Source: an uncultured bacterium (GTDB lineage Bacteria; Desulfobacterota; WTBG01). Taken from it: a DNA stretch of 7,052 nt. Below the pieces are notes generated by a model. The model was given only the letters and a program-made list of their open reading frames with translations. It was not told where the DNA came from and ran no database searches. A program made the position numbers and the translations under genes. Shown piece by piece: positions 1 to 5,256 of the stretch. Numbering within the stretch: the first letter of the stretch is position 1; every line of letters starts with the position of its first letter. The stretch is from NCBI GenBank assembly GCA_938024025.1, contig CALJBY010000060.1:1-7052 (forward strand), read 5' to 3'.

Positions 1-84
1 GAAGGTGATTGTATAGAGGTAGACGTGGATTCCCCATCACGCGAGATTACCTTTACCAAAGGCCAAGGTACGGTAGCGGCTTAG
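1..84 (+). CDS. clpB: C-terminal end of a Clp-type AAA+ chaperone, probably ClpB (partial)
   Basis: Frame 1 is open from the first base to a TAG at 82-84 and encodes 27 residues, among them GDCIEVDVD and REITFTKG. This pattern of Gly-Asp, then alternating Val/Asp, then a short Thr-Phe strand resembles the last beta-strands of the ClpB small (D2) domain, where family members end in something like eGDtIxVDvd...ltF. ClpB is a cytosolic hexameric disaggregase that works with DnaK. Only the tail is present, so neither the ATPase motifs nor the start can be checked, and a ClpC/ClpE-type protein remains possible. A strong terminator follows 22 bp after the stop, which supports a real gene end. The name rests on very few residues. 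Confidence 0.5.
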   Translation, partial: EGDCIEVDVDSPSREITFTKGQGTVAA

Positions 85-105
85 GAAAAGCACATACCTT
101 ATAAG

Positions 106-160
106 AGAGCACCCCCGTGGGCATGAACGGTTGCCAGCAGTTCTGAAGGGTGCTCTTTTT
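106..160 (+). terminator. Intrinsic terminator of the ClpB-like gene
   Basis: A perfect 9-bp stem, AGAGCACCC (106-114) with GGGTGCTCT (148-156), is followed by a run of T (to 160) on the plus strand. The 33-nt loop contains a small inner stem, CCGT (115-118) with ACGG (127-130). The T-tract lies on the side that serves the plus-strand gene. On the minus strand the sequence after the stem is only weakly T-rich (CTTATAAG), so its use as a bidirectional terminator for the oncoming TlpA-like gene is possible but weaker. Confidence 0.85.
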
Positions 161-189
161 CTGTGATGCGGGAGGGACCGATAGTTTTT

Positions 190-708
190 TTAAGAGGGGA
201 AGAATTGTGCCAGGTAGGCGGTCGTGTCCTCGGGTAGTTGATTGAAACGGTTTATGATTACCCCTTCTTTGTTGATGATAAAGTGGGTGGGGACACCCAT
301 AATGCCGTATTTTCTTGATACCTCTCCTTCTTCATCAAAAAGCATTTTATAGGCAAGCTGATAGCGCTCCTGTACCTGTCTCACTTTCTTTACCGAATCA
401 TTAACGCCGACATCAATAGATACTATTTCGTACGGCTTATCTCCGATTGCTTCATGGAGTTTTTTTAGCTTCGGTATTTCCATGAGACAGGAAGGGCACC
501 AGGTTGCCCAGAAGACCAGGTGTACAACCTTTTTATCTCGATAGCTGTTCAGACTGATGTCTTCTCCGTCTATGGTTTTAAGTGAGAAGCCAGGGGCCGT
601 TTGGTTGGTCTGGGTGGGCTCCTGCTTGGAAGGACAACCAAGAAGAAAGGTGAGGATAGTACTAAAGACGATAAAGCGTAAGACGGTAAAAAGTTTTGCG
701 TTCTCCAT
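190..708 (-). CDS. TlpA/ResA-like thioredoxin-fold lipoprotein
   Basis: This 172-aa protein has a lipoprotein signal peptide (hydrophobic residues 8-24, lipobox LLGC with the lipidated Cys at 25) and then a thioredoxin/AhpC-TSA fold. The active site is WCPSC (Cys71 and Cys74), inside the WATWCPSC context typical of TlpA/ResA/CcmG proteins. The cis-proline loop is GVPT (Pro140), followed by the usual FIINKEG strand. The family reduces disulfides outside the cytoplasm, for example on apocytochrome c or on oxidised partners; the substrate cannot be told here. The start at 706-708 is set by an AAGGGAG Shine-Dalgarno whose first A is the last base of the upstream gene's TGA, so the two genes are very probably co-translated. 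The upstream membrane protein is the expected electron donor. Membrane anchoring is inferred from the lipobox. Confidence 0.9.
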   Translation of the reverse strand: MENAKLFTVLRFIVFSTILTFLLGCPSKQEPTQTNQTAPGFSLKTIDGEDISLNSYRDKKVVHLVFWATWCPSCLMEIPKLKKLHEAIGDKPYEIVSIDVGVNDSVKKVRQVQERYQLAYKMLFDEEGEVSRKYGIMGVPTHFIINKEGVIINRFNQLPEDTTAYLAQFFPS

Positions 709-719
709 GGTTACTCCCT

Positions 720-1430
720 TCAGATTAAGAGTTGTCCTGCCTTGATGAGAAAGAACTCACCCACACCGATCATCATTAAACCAAACCCTTTTTTGATTCT
801 CACCATCCATTGGCCCGATTGAGGCAGTGAGGCAAGAAGTCCGGTAAACGTTCCAATTACAATAAGAAGAAAACCCATCCCCAGGGCATAGGAAAATAGC
901 ATGCCTATGCCGAAGAGTACATTTTGCTTGGTACCCACGTAGGTGAGGAGTATGGCGAGAACAGGTGCCGTACAGGGACCCGAAATGAGCGCTGACGATC
1001 CACCGATGATGAGGGCGGTTATACCCCCTTTACCTTTTGACTCAGCCGTGGTGTACCGGTCAAGCCAGGTAAATTGAATCGTTATCACGTCGAGCATGGC
1101 CAAGCCAAAAATGATACACATATTAGCTACCACAAGGTGCATCCAGGGATTAGTTTGGATCTGTCCGAAAAATTTTCCCGTTAGTGCAGCAAAGGCACCG
1201 AGTGATGCATAGACAGTGGCTAAACCGAGCACGTACATGAGAGAAAGATAAAAGCCCCTTAGTTTGGTTGTTGCCCCTTTAGCACCAATGAATCCGATTG
1301 TTATGGGTATGAGGGGATAAACGCACGGGGTAAAGCTGGTGGCGATACCTGCCGCCAGGGAAATCCCTATAGCAAGAAGGGGAGCAGATTGGATAGCAGT
1401 TTCAAGGTTGGTTGATAAGGTTTCTATCAT
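720..1430 (-). CDS. DsbD/CcdA-like transmembrane thiol-disulfide reductant transporter
   Basis: This 236-aa, very hydrophobic protein has several membrane segments and the two hallmark cysteine motifs of the DsbD/CcdA family: SFTPCVYPL (Cys36) in an early helix and SGPCTAPVL (Cys153) in a later one. These paired cysteines carry reducing equivalents from cytoplasmic thioredoxin across the inner membrane to an extracytoplasmic thioredoxin-like partner. The SFTPCVYP wording is closer to the central (beta) domain of DsbD than to short CcdA. No N-terminal or C-terminal soluble DsbD domain is fused; the role of the C-terminal domain could be filled by the downstream TlpA-like lipoprotein, 11 bp away. 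The ATG at 1428-1430 has a GGAG Shine-Dalgarno (minus strand of 1438-1441) at a spacing of 7. A third cysteine, Cys105, is not a known family ligand. Either a cytochrome c maturation or a general disulfide-reduction role is possible. Confidence 0.9.
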   Translation of the reverse strand: MIETLSTNLETAIQSAPLLAIGISLAAGIATSFTPCVYPLIPITIGFIGAKGATTKLRGFYLSLMYVLGLATVYASLGAFAALTGKFFGQIQTNPWMHLVVANMCIIFGLAMLDVITIQFTWLDRYTTAESKGKGGITALIIGGSSALISGPCTAPVLAILLTYVGTKQNVLFGIGMLFSYALGMGFLLIVIGTFTGLLASLPQSGQWMVRIKKGFGLMMIGVGEFFLIKAGQLLI

Positions 1431-1437
1431 GTAAACA

Positions 1438-1519
1438 CTCCGCGCTTGCGGTTAATGGTACTGTTGCAGGCGGTGAGGATGGTGCTTGTATCCTGCTCCG
1501 GTAGCGGATTATCGCCTGC
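1438..1519 (-). promoter_or_regulatory. Structured 5' leader of the DsbD/CcdA-like gene (candidate regulatory RNA)
   Basis: Read on the minus strand, the leader can form a closing 7-bp stem GCAGGCG/CGCCTGC (1513-1519 with 1466-1472). This encloses two hairpins side by side: TCCG-CTAC-CGGA (1497-1508) and AGGAT/ATCCT with a 9-nt loop (1476-1494). The result is a compact three-way junction with short linkers. Further down, CCGC-AAGC-GCGG (1440-1451) is a small hairpin whose 3' arm overlaps the GGAG Shine-Dalgarno (1438-1441), so it could gate ribosome access. I do not recognise a known riboswitch class in it. The complementarity is directly visible; regulation is inference. Confidence 0.4.
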
Positions 1520-1541
1520 TTCATGTCGCATCTTTCTTCTT

Positions 1542-1571
1542 ATTACAACAGTATTGCGTTGTACGTGTCAA
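1542..1571 (-). promoter_or_regulatory. Sigma70-type promoter for the DsbD/CcdA-TlpA pair
   Basis: On the minus strand there is a perfect TTGACA (-35, plus-strand 1566-1571), an 18-bp spacer, and TGTAAT (-10, 1542-1547) preceded by TG plus one base, an extended -10 arrangement. Transcription would begin near 1535 and leave a leader of about 100 nt before the ATG at 1430. An 8-bp inverted repeat, TACTGTTG (1459-1466) with CAACAGTA (1546-1553), overlaps the -10 box and may be an operator half-site pair or coincidence. Confidence 0.6.
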
Positions 1572-1684
1572 GCTTTTAATGTGTGCCCCTCACTCTCCGA
1601 AAGAGTATTGTCAAAACCAAACTAGAGAGCATTCAAATGCCTAAAATGAAAGAACAGAAGTTAGAATTCAAAATAAAAATCACC

Positions 1685-1786
1685 GCCCCAGTTAAATAGT
1701 CCATGGGAACGAATTTTTAATCTGGGCACATTTGTTACTCCGCGAGGATCACCCCCAATAAATGAATAAAGTACATTTAACGGGGC
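1685..1786. repeat. Inverted-repeat block built on a TTTAACTGGGGC-type motif
   Basis: GCCCCAGTTAAAT (1685-1697) is the near-exact reverse complement of ATTTAACGGGGC (1775-1786), with one base missing. A third related copy, TTTAATCTGGGC (1716-1727), lies between them in the same orientation as the last. The outer arms bracket about 102 bp without coding capacity. This resembles a small non-autonomous element or dispersed intergenic repeat with terminal inverted repeats. No target-site duplication was established, and one window cannot show whether it recurs in the genome. Confidence 0.4.
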
Positions 1787-1791
1787 AGGCA

Positions 1792-1924
1792 GAGGCGCAA
1801 AGAACGCAGAGAAAAACTAAAAAATAAGGAAGTCAGGAGAAAAACTATTTGGCTGGCCAGCTAGCTTACATCACTCCAGTACTCCAACACTCCAACCCTA
1901 GGTCAGCCTCTGTGCACTCTGTGG
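1792..1924. repeat. Intergenic repeat element: CTCTG-type arms around an ACTCCA tandem repeat
   Basis: The left arm (1792-1811, GAGGCGCAAAGAACGCAGAG) and the right arm (1908-1924, CTCTGTGCACTCTGTGG) are imperfect inverted copies of a CTCTGYGnnCTYTGYG motif. Between them lie an A-rich stretch (1811-1845), a perfect 10-bp palindrome GCTGGCCAGC (1852-1861), and three 8-bp tandem units, ACTCCAGT-ACTCCAAC-ACTCCAAC (1873-1896). From general memory, sequences with CACAGAG-type arms and ACTCCA/TGGAGT repeats recur between genes of many environmental bacteria. Their function is unknown to me. The symmetry is visible; the dispersed nature is inference. Confidence 0.45.
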
Positions 1925-1996
1925 TTTCTTGATCTCTCCTTTTTTCATGCAACTTTTGACGGTACCTCCGAAGAGGAGGAAGCGCCCCCCGAACGG

Positions 1997-2869
1997 TTAA
2001 AGATAGAGCGTGGAGCCTTCCATAGCTGCAGAACACCGGGTGGAAGAGCTCATCTCTTTAAGCAGTGCTGTGCCCTCTTTGACAAGCGTATCAATGAGCG
2101 TGTCGTTGTGGTCGGGGTCATGGTGAAAGAGGATGAGCTGTTTTACCTCACCTTCTGCCGCCAGGGTAAGGGCTTCTCTCCAGTGGGAATGGCCCCAGCC
2201 TTTTTTTATTTCGTACTCCCTGCCACTGTACTGGGCATCATGAATGAGGGTATCTGCACCGTGAATAAAGCGGATAAAATTGTCTCGCGTATAGTCAATG
2301 TGACTTTTTGCCTGGGCAGTGTTTGGGAGGAGTTCATTGTCTGTCATGTAGACGAGTTTGTGATTGTCAAAGCTGAAGCTGTAGGAAAAGGTTGTTCCCG
2401 GGTGATTAGCCCGTAAGATGCGCACCTCGACATCTTCAAAACAGCTTACTTCTGCTGATAATTCTTTGAAGCTGATATGTGCAGCAAGAGAGCTTGCTTT
2501 TACCGGAAAGTGTATGGATTCCATCTGACTGGACAGGACATTCCCCAGAGGAAACTGGGGGTGATTGGCACCATAAATGGTTAAGGCATTATTGGCATTA
2601 TAGGCAGGTGCAAAGAAAGGCAGTCCCTGAATGTGATCCCAGTGATAATGTGAGAGGAGGATGGAAGCACGCACTTGTTTATTTCTCATCACCAGTGTAT
2701 TTCCCAACTCTCGGATACCCGTTCCTCCGTCGAGAATGATGAGCTGATCATTGGGGAATTGCAGCTCGATACATGATGTATTCCCTCCATACTTTGATTT
2801 GTCTTTACCCGGGGAGGGAATAGAGCCTCGCGTTCCCCAGAAAGTGAGTGCGGTTTTTTTATGAGGCAT
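1997..2869 (-). CDS. Metallo-beta-lactamase-fold hydrolase
   Basis: This 290-aa soluble protein has the full signature of the MBL superfamily. It shows an N-terminal GTRGSIPSPG and YGGNTSC (12-33), LDGGTGIRELG (46-56), and the metal-binding HYHWDH (His74, His76, Asp78, His79). Further probable ligands are His156 in NHPG, Asp177 in MTDNE and a His in the C-terminal LFHHDPDH (249-254). The GTRGS...YGGNTSC beginning belongs to the group with RNase Z-like, PhnP-like and cyclic-nucleotide phosphodiesterase-like members, so a phosphodiesterase activity is plausible but the substrate is not known. No signal peptide is seen, so it is probably cytoplasmic. The ATG at 2867-2869 has an AAGGA Shine-Dalgarno at spacing 6. 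It lies 81 bp downstream of the nucleotidyltransferase gene and may be the last gene of the three-gene cluster. Confidence 0.88.
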   Translation of the reverse strand: MPHKKTALTFWGTRGSIPSPGKDKSKYGGNTSCIELQFPNDQLIILDGGTGIRELGNTLVMRNKQVRASILLSHYHWDHIQGLPFFAPAYNANNALTIYGANHPQFPLGNVLSSQMESIHFPVKASSLAAHISFKELSAEVSCFEDVEVRILRANHPGTTFSYSFSFDNHKLVYMTDNELLPNTAQAKSHIDYTRDNFIRFIHGADTLIHDAQYSGREYEIKKGWGHSHWREALTLAAEGEVKQLILFHHDPDHNDTLIDTLVKEGTALLKEMSSSTRCSAAMEGSTLYL

Positions 2870-2910
2870 ACTACATCCTTATGAAATGATCAGCGGTGCA
2901 CTGGTTTCTT

Positions 2911-2926
2911 ACCCGGTTTACCGGGT
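2911..2926. other. Intercistronic hairpin, perfect 6-bp stem
   Basis: ACCCGG (2911-2916), a 4-nt TTTA loop, and CCGGGT (2921-2926) form a perfect GC-rich hairpin in the 81-bp gap between the nucleotidyltransferase and the MBL-fold gene. No T-tract follows on either strand, so it is not a standard intrinsic terminator. It could stabilise or process a shared transcript, or be a protein-binding palindrome. Confidence 0.4.
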
Positions 2927-2950
2927 CATTACACTGCAGAACAGGTGATC

Positions 2951-3967
2951 CTAAGCAGCATTGTTGTTTGACCGGGAAGGTAACGGTACAGCGTGCTTAG
3001 CTTTTTTAAAAGCTGTCTCTCTTTCCTGTAGATAGTGCTGCCAGGAAGAAAACATGGTGCACATTGTTGTGTAATCCTTTTCATTGTCGATGTCTAGTAC
3101 AGCACCGACGAAGGGTGAAATGGTTGTTGCAAAACGAGTACCCAGCACCCGGGAAATGCAGCTTTCTATAAAGCTCCGGGGAAGTACCTTGCGGGTGGGA
3201 AGGGTGAGGGGATTTATGTGAATCCGGGAGAGAAACTGATGCCAGTGCAGTAGCACATAACACAGAAATCCATCCCATCCCACATGGCCCTTGAAGAATT
3301 CAAAGGCGAGCTTGACAATATTGCTGAGGTCTTTTTGATACCGATAATCATACACTTTTTGTATGTAATGTCTGTTGGTAACTTTAAGGGGTTTTACCAA
3401 CTGGAGATTATTCTGACGGAACCGCCCTTCTTTAATATGAAAAAAATTTGTTTTGATACCGGGATTACCCTTTTGGGGGTAAAAGTTACGCAGATTTTCG
3501 GCAGGCGCAACGCCGAGAAAATAGTCGTATCGGTCAGTATCGCAGAGCGTGAGGAAGGTGTCAATCTCGAAGGGAGTAACGAGAGGGATGTCTCCCGAGA
3601 GGTAAAATACGGTTTTCTCAGCCTGTTGTGTGTCAACTGAGGTGAGCTCTTGAGCTTCCGGATTAAGGTGGAGAAAAGACTTCCACGCATTGGAAAAAAG
3701 AGATTCACCCTGTTGGCAGATGGTAATATCTTTCGTATGTTCCAGAAAGCTGTGATGGTCCTCAAGGGCTTTCAGGAGATTGTCGTGAGGGCCAATGACA
3801 CATATTCGGTTGACCCGCTCTGCTTTTTCCAGGGCTTTAAGTACATAGAGAAGAAGGGGGATACCATTAATTTCCAGAAAAGACTTATTGCGGCCACGTA
3901 TGGTGCGGCTTGCACCGGTGTCTCCTGCCAGTAAAACGGTATCATATTTTGTGGAAACTTTTTTCAT
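2951..3967 (-). CDS. MobA-like NTP transferase (nucleotidyltransferase) family protein
   Basis: This protein of 338 aa (from the ATG) resembles the nucleotidyltransferases with a Rossmann-like fold that include MobA, IspD and sugar-phosphate nucleotidylyltransferases. VLLAGDTGASRTIRGRNKSF near the N-terminus (11-30) fills the place of the nucleotide-binding LAGGxGxR...K loop, followed by the usual ING-P-L. SGDIP (124-128) is the metal/substrate Asp motif, and LDIDNEKDY (291-299) near the C-terminus matches the second metal-binding DIDTxxD. The region between them is longer than in MobA and not recognised; the product is unknown. Start choice is open. The ATG at 3965-3967 (MKKVSTKYD) leaves a normal short lead into the loop but lacks a clear Shine-Dalgarno. 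A TTG at 3995-3997 adds 10 residues and overlaps the selenoprotein's stop as TTGA, which would allow translational coupling. A run of nine A (minus strand of 3981-3989) lies between the two starts. Confidence 0.75.
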   Translation of the reverse strand: MKKVSTKYDTVLLAGDTGASRTIRGRNKSFLEINGIPLLLYVLKALEKAERVNRICVIGPHDNLLKALEDHHSFLEHTKDITICQQGESLFSNAWKSFLHLNPEAQELTSVDTQQAEKTVFYLSGDIPLVTPFEIDTFLTLCDTDRYDYFLGVAPAENLRNFYPQKGNPGIKTNFFHIKEGRFRQNNLQLVKPLKVTNRHYIQKVYDYRYQKDLSNIVKLAFEFFKGHVGWDGFLCYVLLHWHQFLSRIHINPLTLPTRKVLPRSFIESCISRVLGTRFATTISPFVGAVLDIDNEKDYTTMCTMFSSWQHYLQERETAFKKAKHAVPLPSRSNNNAA

Positions 3968-3993
3968 GGATCGCCGTCTATTTTTTTTTACAA

Positions 3994-5064
3994 TCAAACG
4001 TGATAGAGCCTTCGTAGCTCCTGGGAAACTTCTTTGAGTAGTTCTAAGACTCTCACGGAGTCTTCCGGGGTCAGCGACCCTGCTCCTCAGCTGGGAGTAA
4101 GGAGAGAGTAGCGGAGGACTTGTTCAGTGTCTATCCTCTGTTCCCCGAGGTGCTTCAGATGAGATTGAAATTTTCGAATGAGAGAAGGGGCTGTTTCCCG
4201 TTGTAATGATGCTGGATCAGAAGTGGGGATCAATCCCCAGGCAACTATTCCCTTCTTCTCAATAAATGCTTTTAGGGGTTCAGGGTACAAAAGGACTTTA
4301 TCAAAATAGCTGTAGGCATCGAAACTGAGTATGTCAATGTCGGTAGCAAGGAGCATGGACCAGTCAGTATTCTCACAACAGTGGATGGCGGCATAGCCAT
4401 TATGACTGTGTATGTGAGCGATGATTTCATTAAGGTCTTTTTGTACATCCCCTGCAGAAATTCCCAGATAGGCGGAAGAGCCAAAACCCACCAGGGAAGG
4501 TTCATCTATAGATATGATAACAGGAACACCGAAGGGATGCAATTTTTTGATTTGCCACTGTGCCTTTAATGAGATCATTTTTACAATGCAATCTCGAAGC
4601 TGGGGGTTGTAAAAAGAGCTCTTTCCTGCCTGATCGGTCAAGCTTGTGGCCAGGGTAAAGGGGCCCGTAACCTGACCTTTCAGCGCGACGGGATGACCTG
4701 TCCCCTGATTGAGCGCTTCAAGGAAGACGTGAAATCCTTCAGCATAACCGGGGGTGAGGGCAAATGATTCTATGGCGGTAGATGGCTGGGTTTCGGCAGC
4801 GGCGAGGTAGTGTTCGTAGAAGAGTAACAGGTCATCTTGAAATCCGGGAGCTTCCGTATCAAAGTACACCTTTTGATCAGACCGGGTGAGACCGGGTAAT
4901 CCTTCCGTAAATTGAACAAGCATGCCTTCCTGGGGCCGCTTGGCTAATTGAACCCAGGAAGGTATCCGGGGCGTATAGGTCAAAACGAGCTTAGTTGCCT
5001 CACGGGCATCGTCTATGGGGAGACTGCCGATTGTGGTAGCTAAGCACCGGGGTTCAAAATGCAT
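3994..5064 (-). CDS. MetE/UROD-superfamily methyltransferase-like selenoprotein (UGA at 4087-4089 read as Sec)
   Basis: The protein resembles the zinc- or corrinoid-dependent methyltransferase superfamily (cobalamin-independent methionine synthase, CoM methyltransferases, uroporphyrinogen decarboxylase). Counting from the ATG at 5062-5064, motifs are CLATTIGSLP (7-16), GQVTGPFTLA (130-139), ISIDEPSLVG (185-194), AIHCCEN (226-232) and GLIPTSDP (277-284). His228 and Cys230 form the His-x-Cys thiol/metal site. The frame then meets TGA directly after LLTPS, but continues as GAGSLTPEDSVRVLELL... for 30 codons to a TGA at 3994-3996. Relatives carry Cys-Gly in exactly this Pro-Ser-x-Gly position as the third ligand, so the TGA most likely encodes selenocysteine (residue 326 of 356). 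A hairpin of SECIS type follows. An upstream ATG at 5086-5088 adds eight residues; the inner start is preferred because MHFEPRCLAT matches the usual family beginning. The transferred methyl group and acceptor are unknown. If UGA is not recoded, the product is a truncated protein that lost its last ligand. Confidence 0.8.
4046..4089 (-). promoter_or_regulatory. Candidate bacterial SECIS element with its UGA codon
   Basis: On the minus strand the UGA (4087-4089) is followed 22 nt later by a perfect 7-bp stem, AAGACTC (4058-4064) with GAGTCTT (4046-4052), closed by the 5-nt loop CGTGA (4053-4057). The loop has G in its second position and begins 29 nt after the UGA, within the range usually given for bacterial SECIS elements, which bind SelB and deliver Sec-tRNA. 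A second small hairpin, GGGTC-GCT-GACCC (4068-4080), sits between UGA and the stem. The element lies inside the coding extension, as bacterial SECIS elements do. Confidence 0.65.
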
Positions 5065-5100
5065 CGTCGGGTTTTCCCTGAGCGTCATCAGCTCTACAGC

Positions 5101-5114
5101 TCCACCGGGGTGGA
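5101..5114. promoter_or_regulatory. Inverted repeat in the divergent promoter region (possible operator)
   Basis: TCCACC (5101-5106) and GGTGGA (5109-5114) are perfect inverted copies separated by 2 bp. The repeat lies just upstream of the selenoprotein gene and next to a minus-strand TAGAAT (5119-5124) that could be its -10 box, although no good -35 box stands at the right distance. The 2-bp spacer is too tight for an RNA hairpin, which favours a dimeric DNA-binding protein site. It is short, and chance is not excluded. Confidence 0.3.
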
Positions 5115-5152
5115 ACCCATTCTATAAACAGGTGTCCTTGTAACGGAGAAAC

Positions 5153-5181
5153 TTGACTTAATTGCTGCGGTGGTGTAAGAC
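5153..5181 (+). promoter_or_regulatory. Possible sigma70 promoter for bamD
   Basis: TTGACT (5153-5158) is one base off the -35 consensus. At a 17-bp spacing stands TAAGAC (5176-5181), a weak -10 box. Transcription would start near 5188, giving a leader of about 70 nt before the ATG at 5257. The -35 box and spacing are good; the -10 box is poor. Confidence 0.35.
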
Positions 5182-5242
5182 ATTTACTAACTGGTTCCTG
5201 TGTGCCGGTTTGTCTATCGTTTTGCATTTTTCACCGAGATAA

Positions 5243-5250
5243 GAGAGGGA
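5243..5250 (+). promoter_or_regulatory. Ribosome binding site that sets the bamD start
   Basis: GAGAGGGA ends 6 nt before the ATG at 5257-5259. The frame is open further upstream to a GTG at 5200, but that start has no Shine-Dalgarno and would put 19 extra residues before the signal peptide, so the ATG at 5257 is chosen. Confidence 0.75.
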
Positions 5251-5256
5251 CGTTTT

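Larger units (their letters stand above)
1572..1996. other. Long non-coding intergenic region with repeat-like blocks
   Basis: No convincing gene lies between the leader/promoter of the DsbD/CcdA-like gene and the stop of the MBL-fold gene at 1997. The stretch around 1620-1700 is AT-rich with only a 20-codon open frame (1637-1699). From 1685 on, two blocks of inverted or tandem repeats fill the space and are listed separately. A short stem CCTCC/GGAGG with loop GAAGA (1965-1979) lies just past the MBL gene but has no T-tract. I see no tRNA-like or rRNA-like sequence. Both flanking genes are on the minus strand, so the region holds the end of one transcription unit and the start of another. 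Confidence 0.6.

Noticed and set aside
720..722. Possible Sec recoding at the TGA ending the DsbD/CcdA-like gene
   Set aside because: The frame meets TAA two codons later, no conserved continuation exists, and the TGA overlaps the Shine-Dalgarno of the next gene.
1637..1699. 20-codon open frame starting MPKMKEQK on the plus strand
   Set aside because: Very short, Lys-rich because of local AT-richness, no convincing Shine-Dalgarno, and it ends inside the inverted-repeat block.
1829..1845. AGTCAGGAGA, reminiscent of a conserved cobalamin-riboswitch segment
   Set aside because: No B12-box or other core elements nearby, it lies inside a repeat-like block, and no plus-strand gene follows it.
1965..1979. 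CCTCC-GAAGA-GGAGG hairpin as terminator of the MBL-fold gene
   Set aside because: Only 5 bp and no T-tract on either strand.
3284..3934. Plus-strand open frames opposite the MobA-like gene
   Set aside because: Mirror frames of a gene with recognisable nucleotidyltransferase motifs; no start signals or domains.
4087..5088. Methyltransferase-like gene ending at TGA 4087 as a complete or truncated protein
   Set aside because: The frame beyond the TGA continues the family's C-terminus in phase and a SECIS-like hairpin follows, so recoding explains the sequence better than truncation or a pseudogene.
5200..5256. Upstream GTG start for bamD
   Set aside because: No ribosome binding site, and it would bury the lipoprotein signal peptide 19 residues inside; the ATG at 5257 has a good Shine-Dalgarno.
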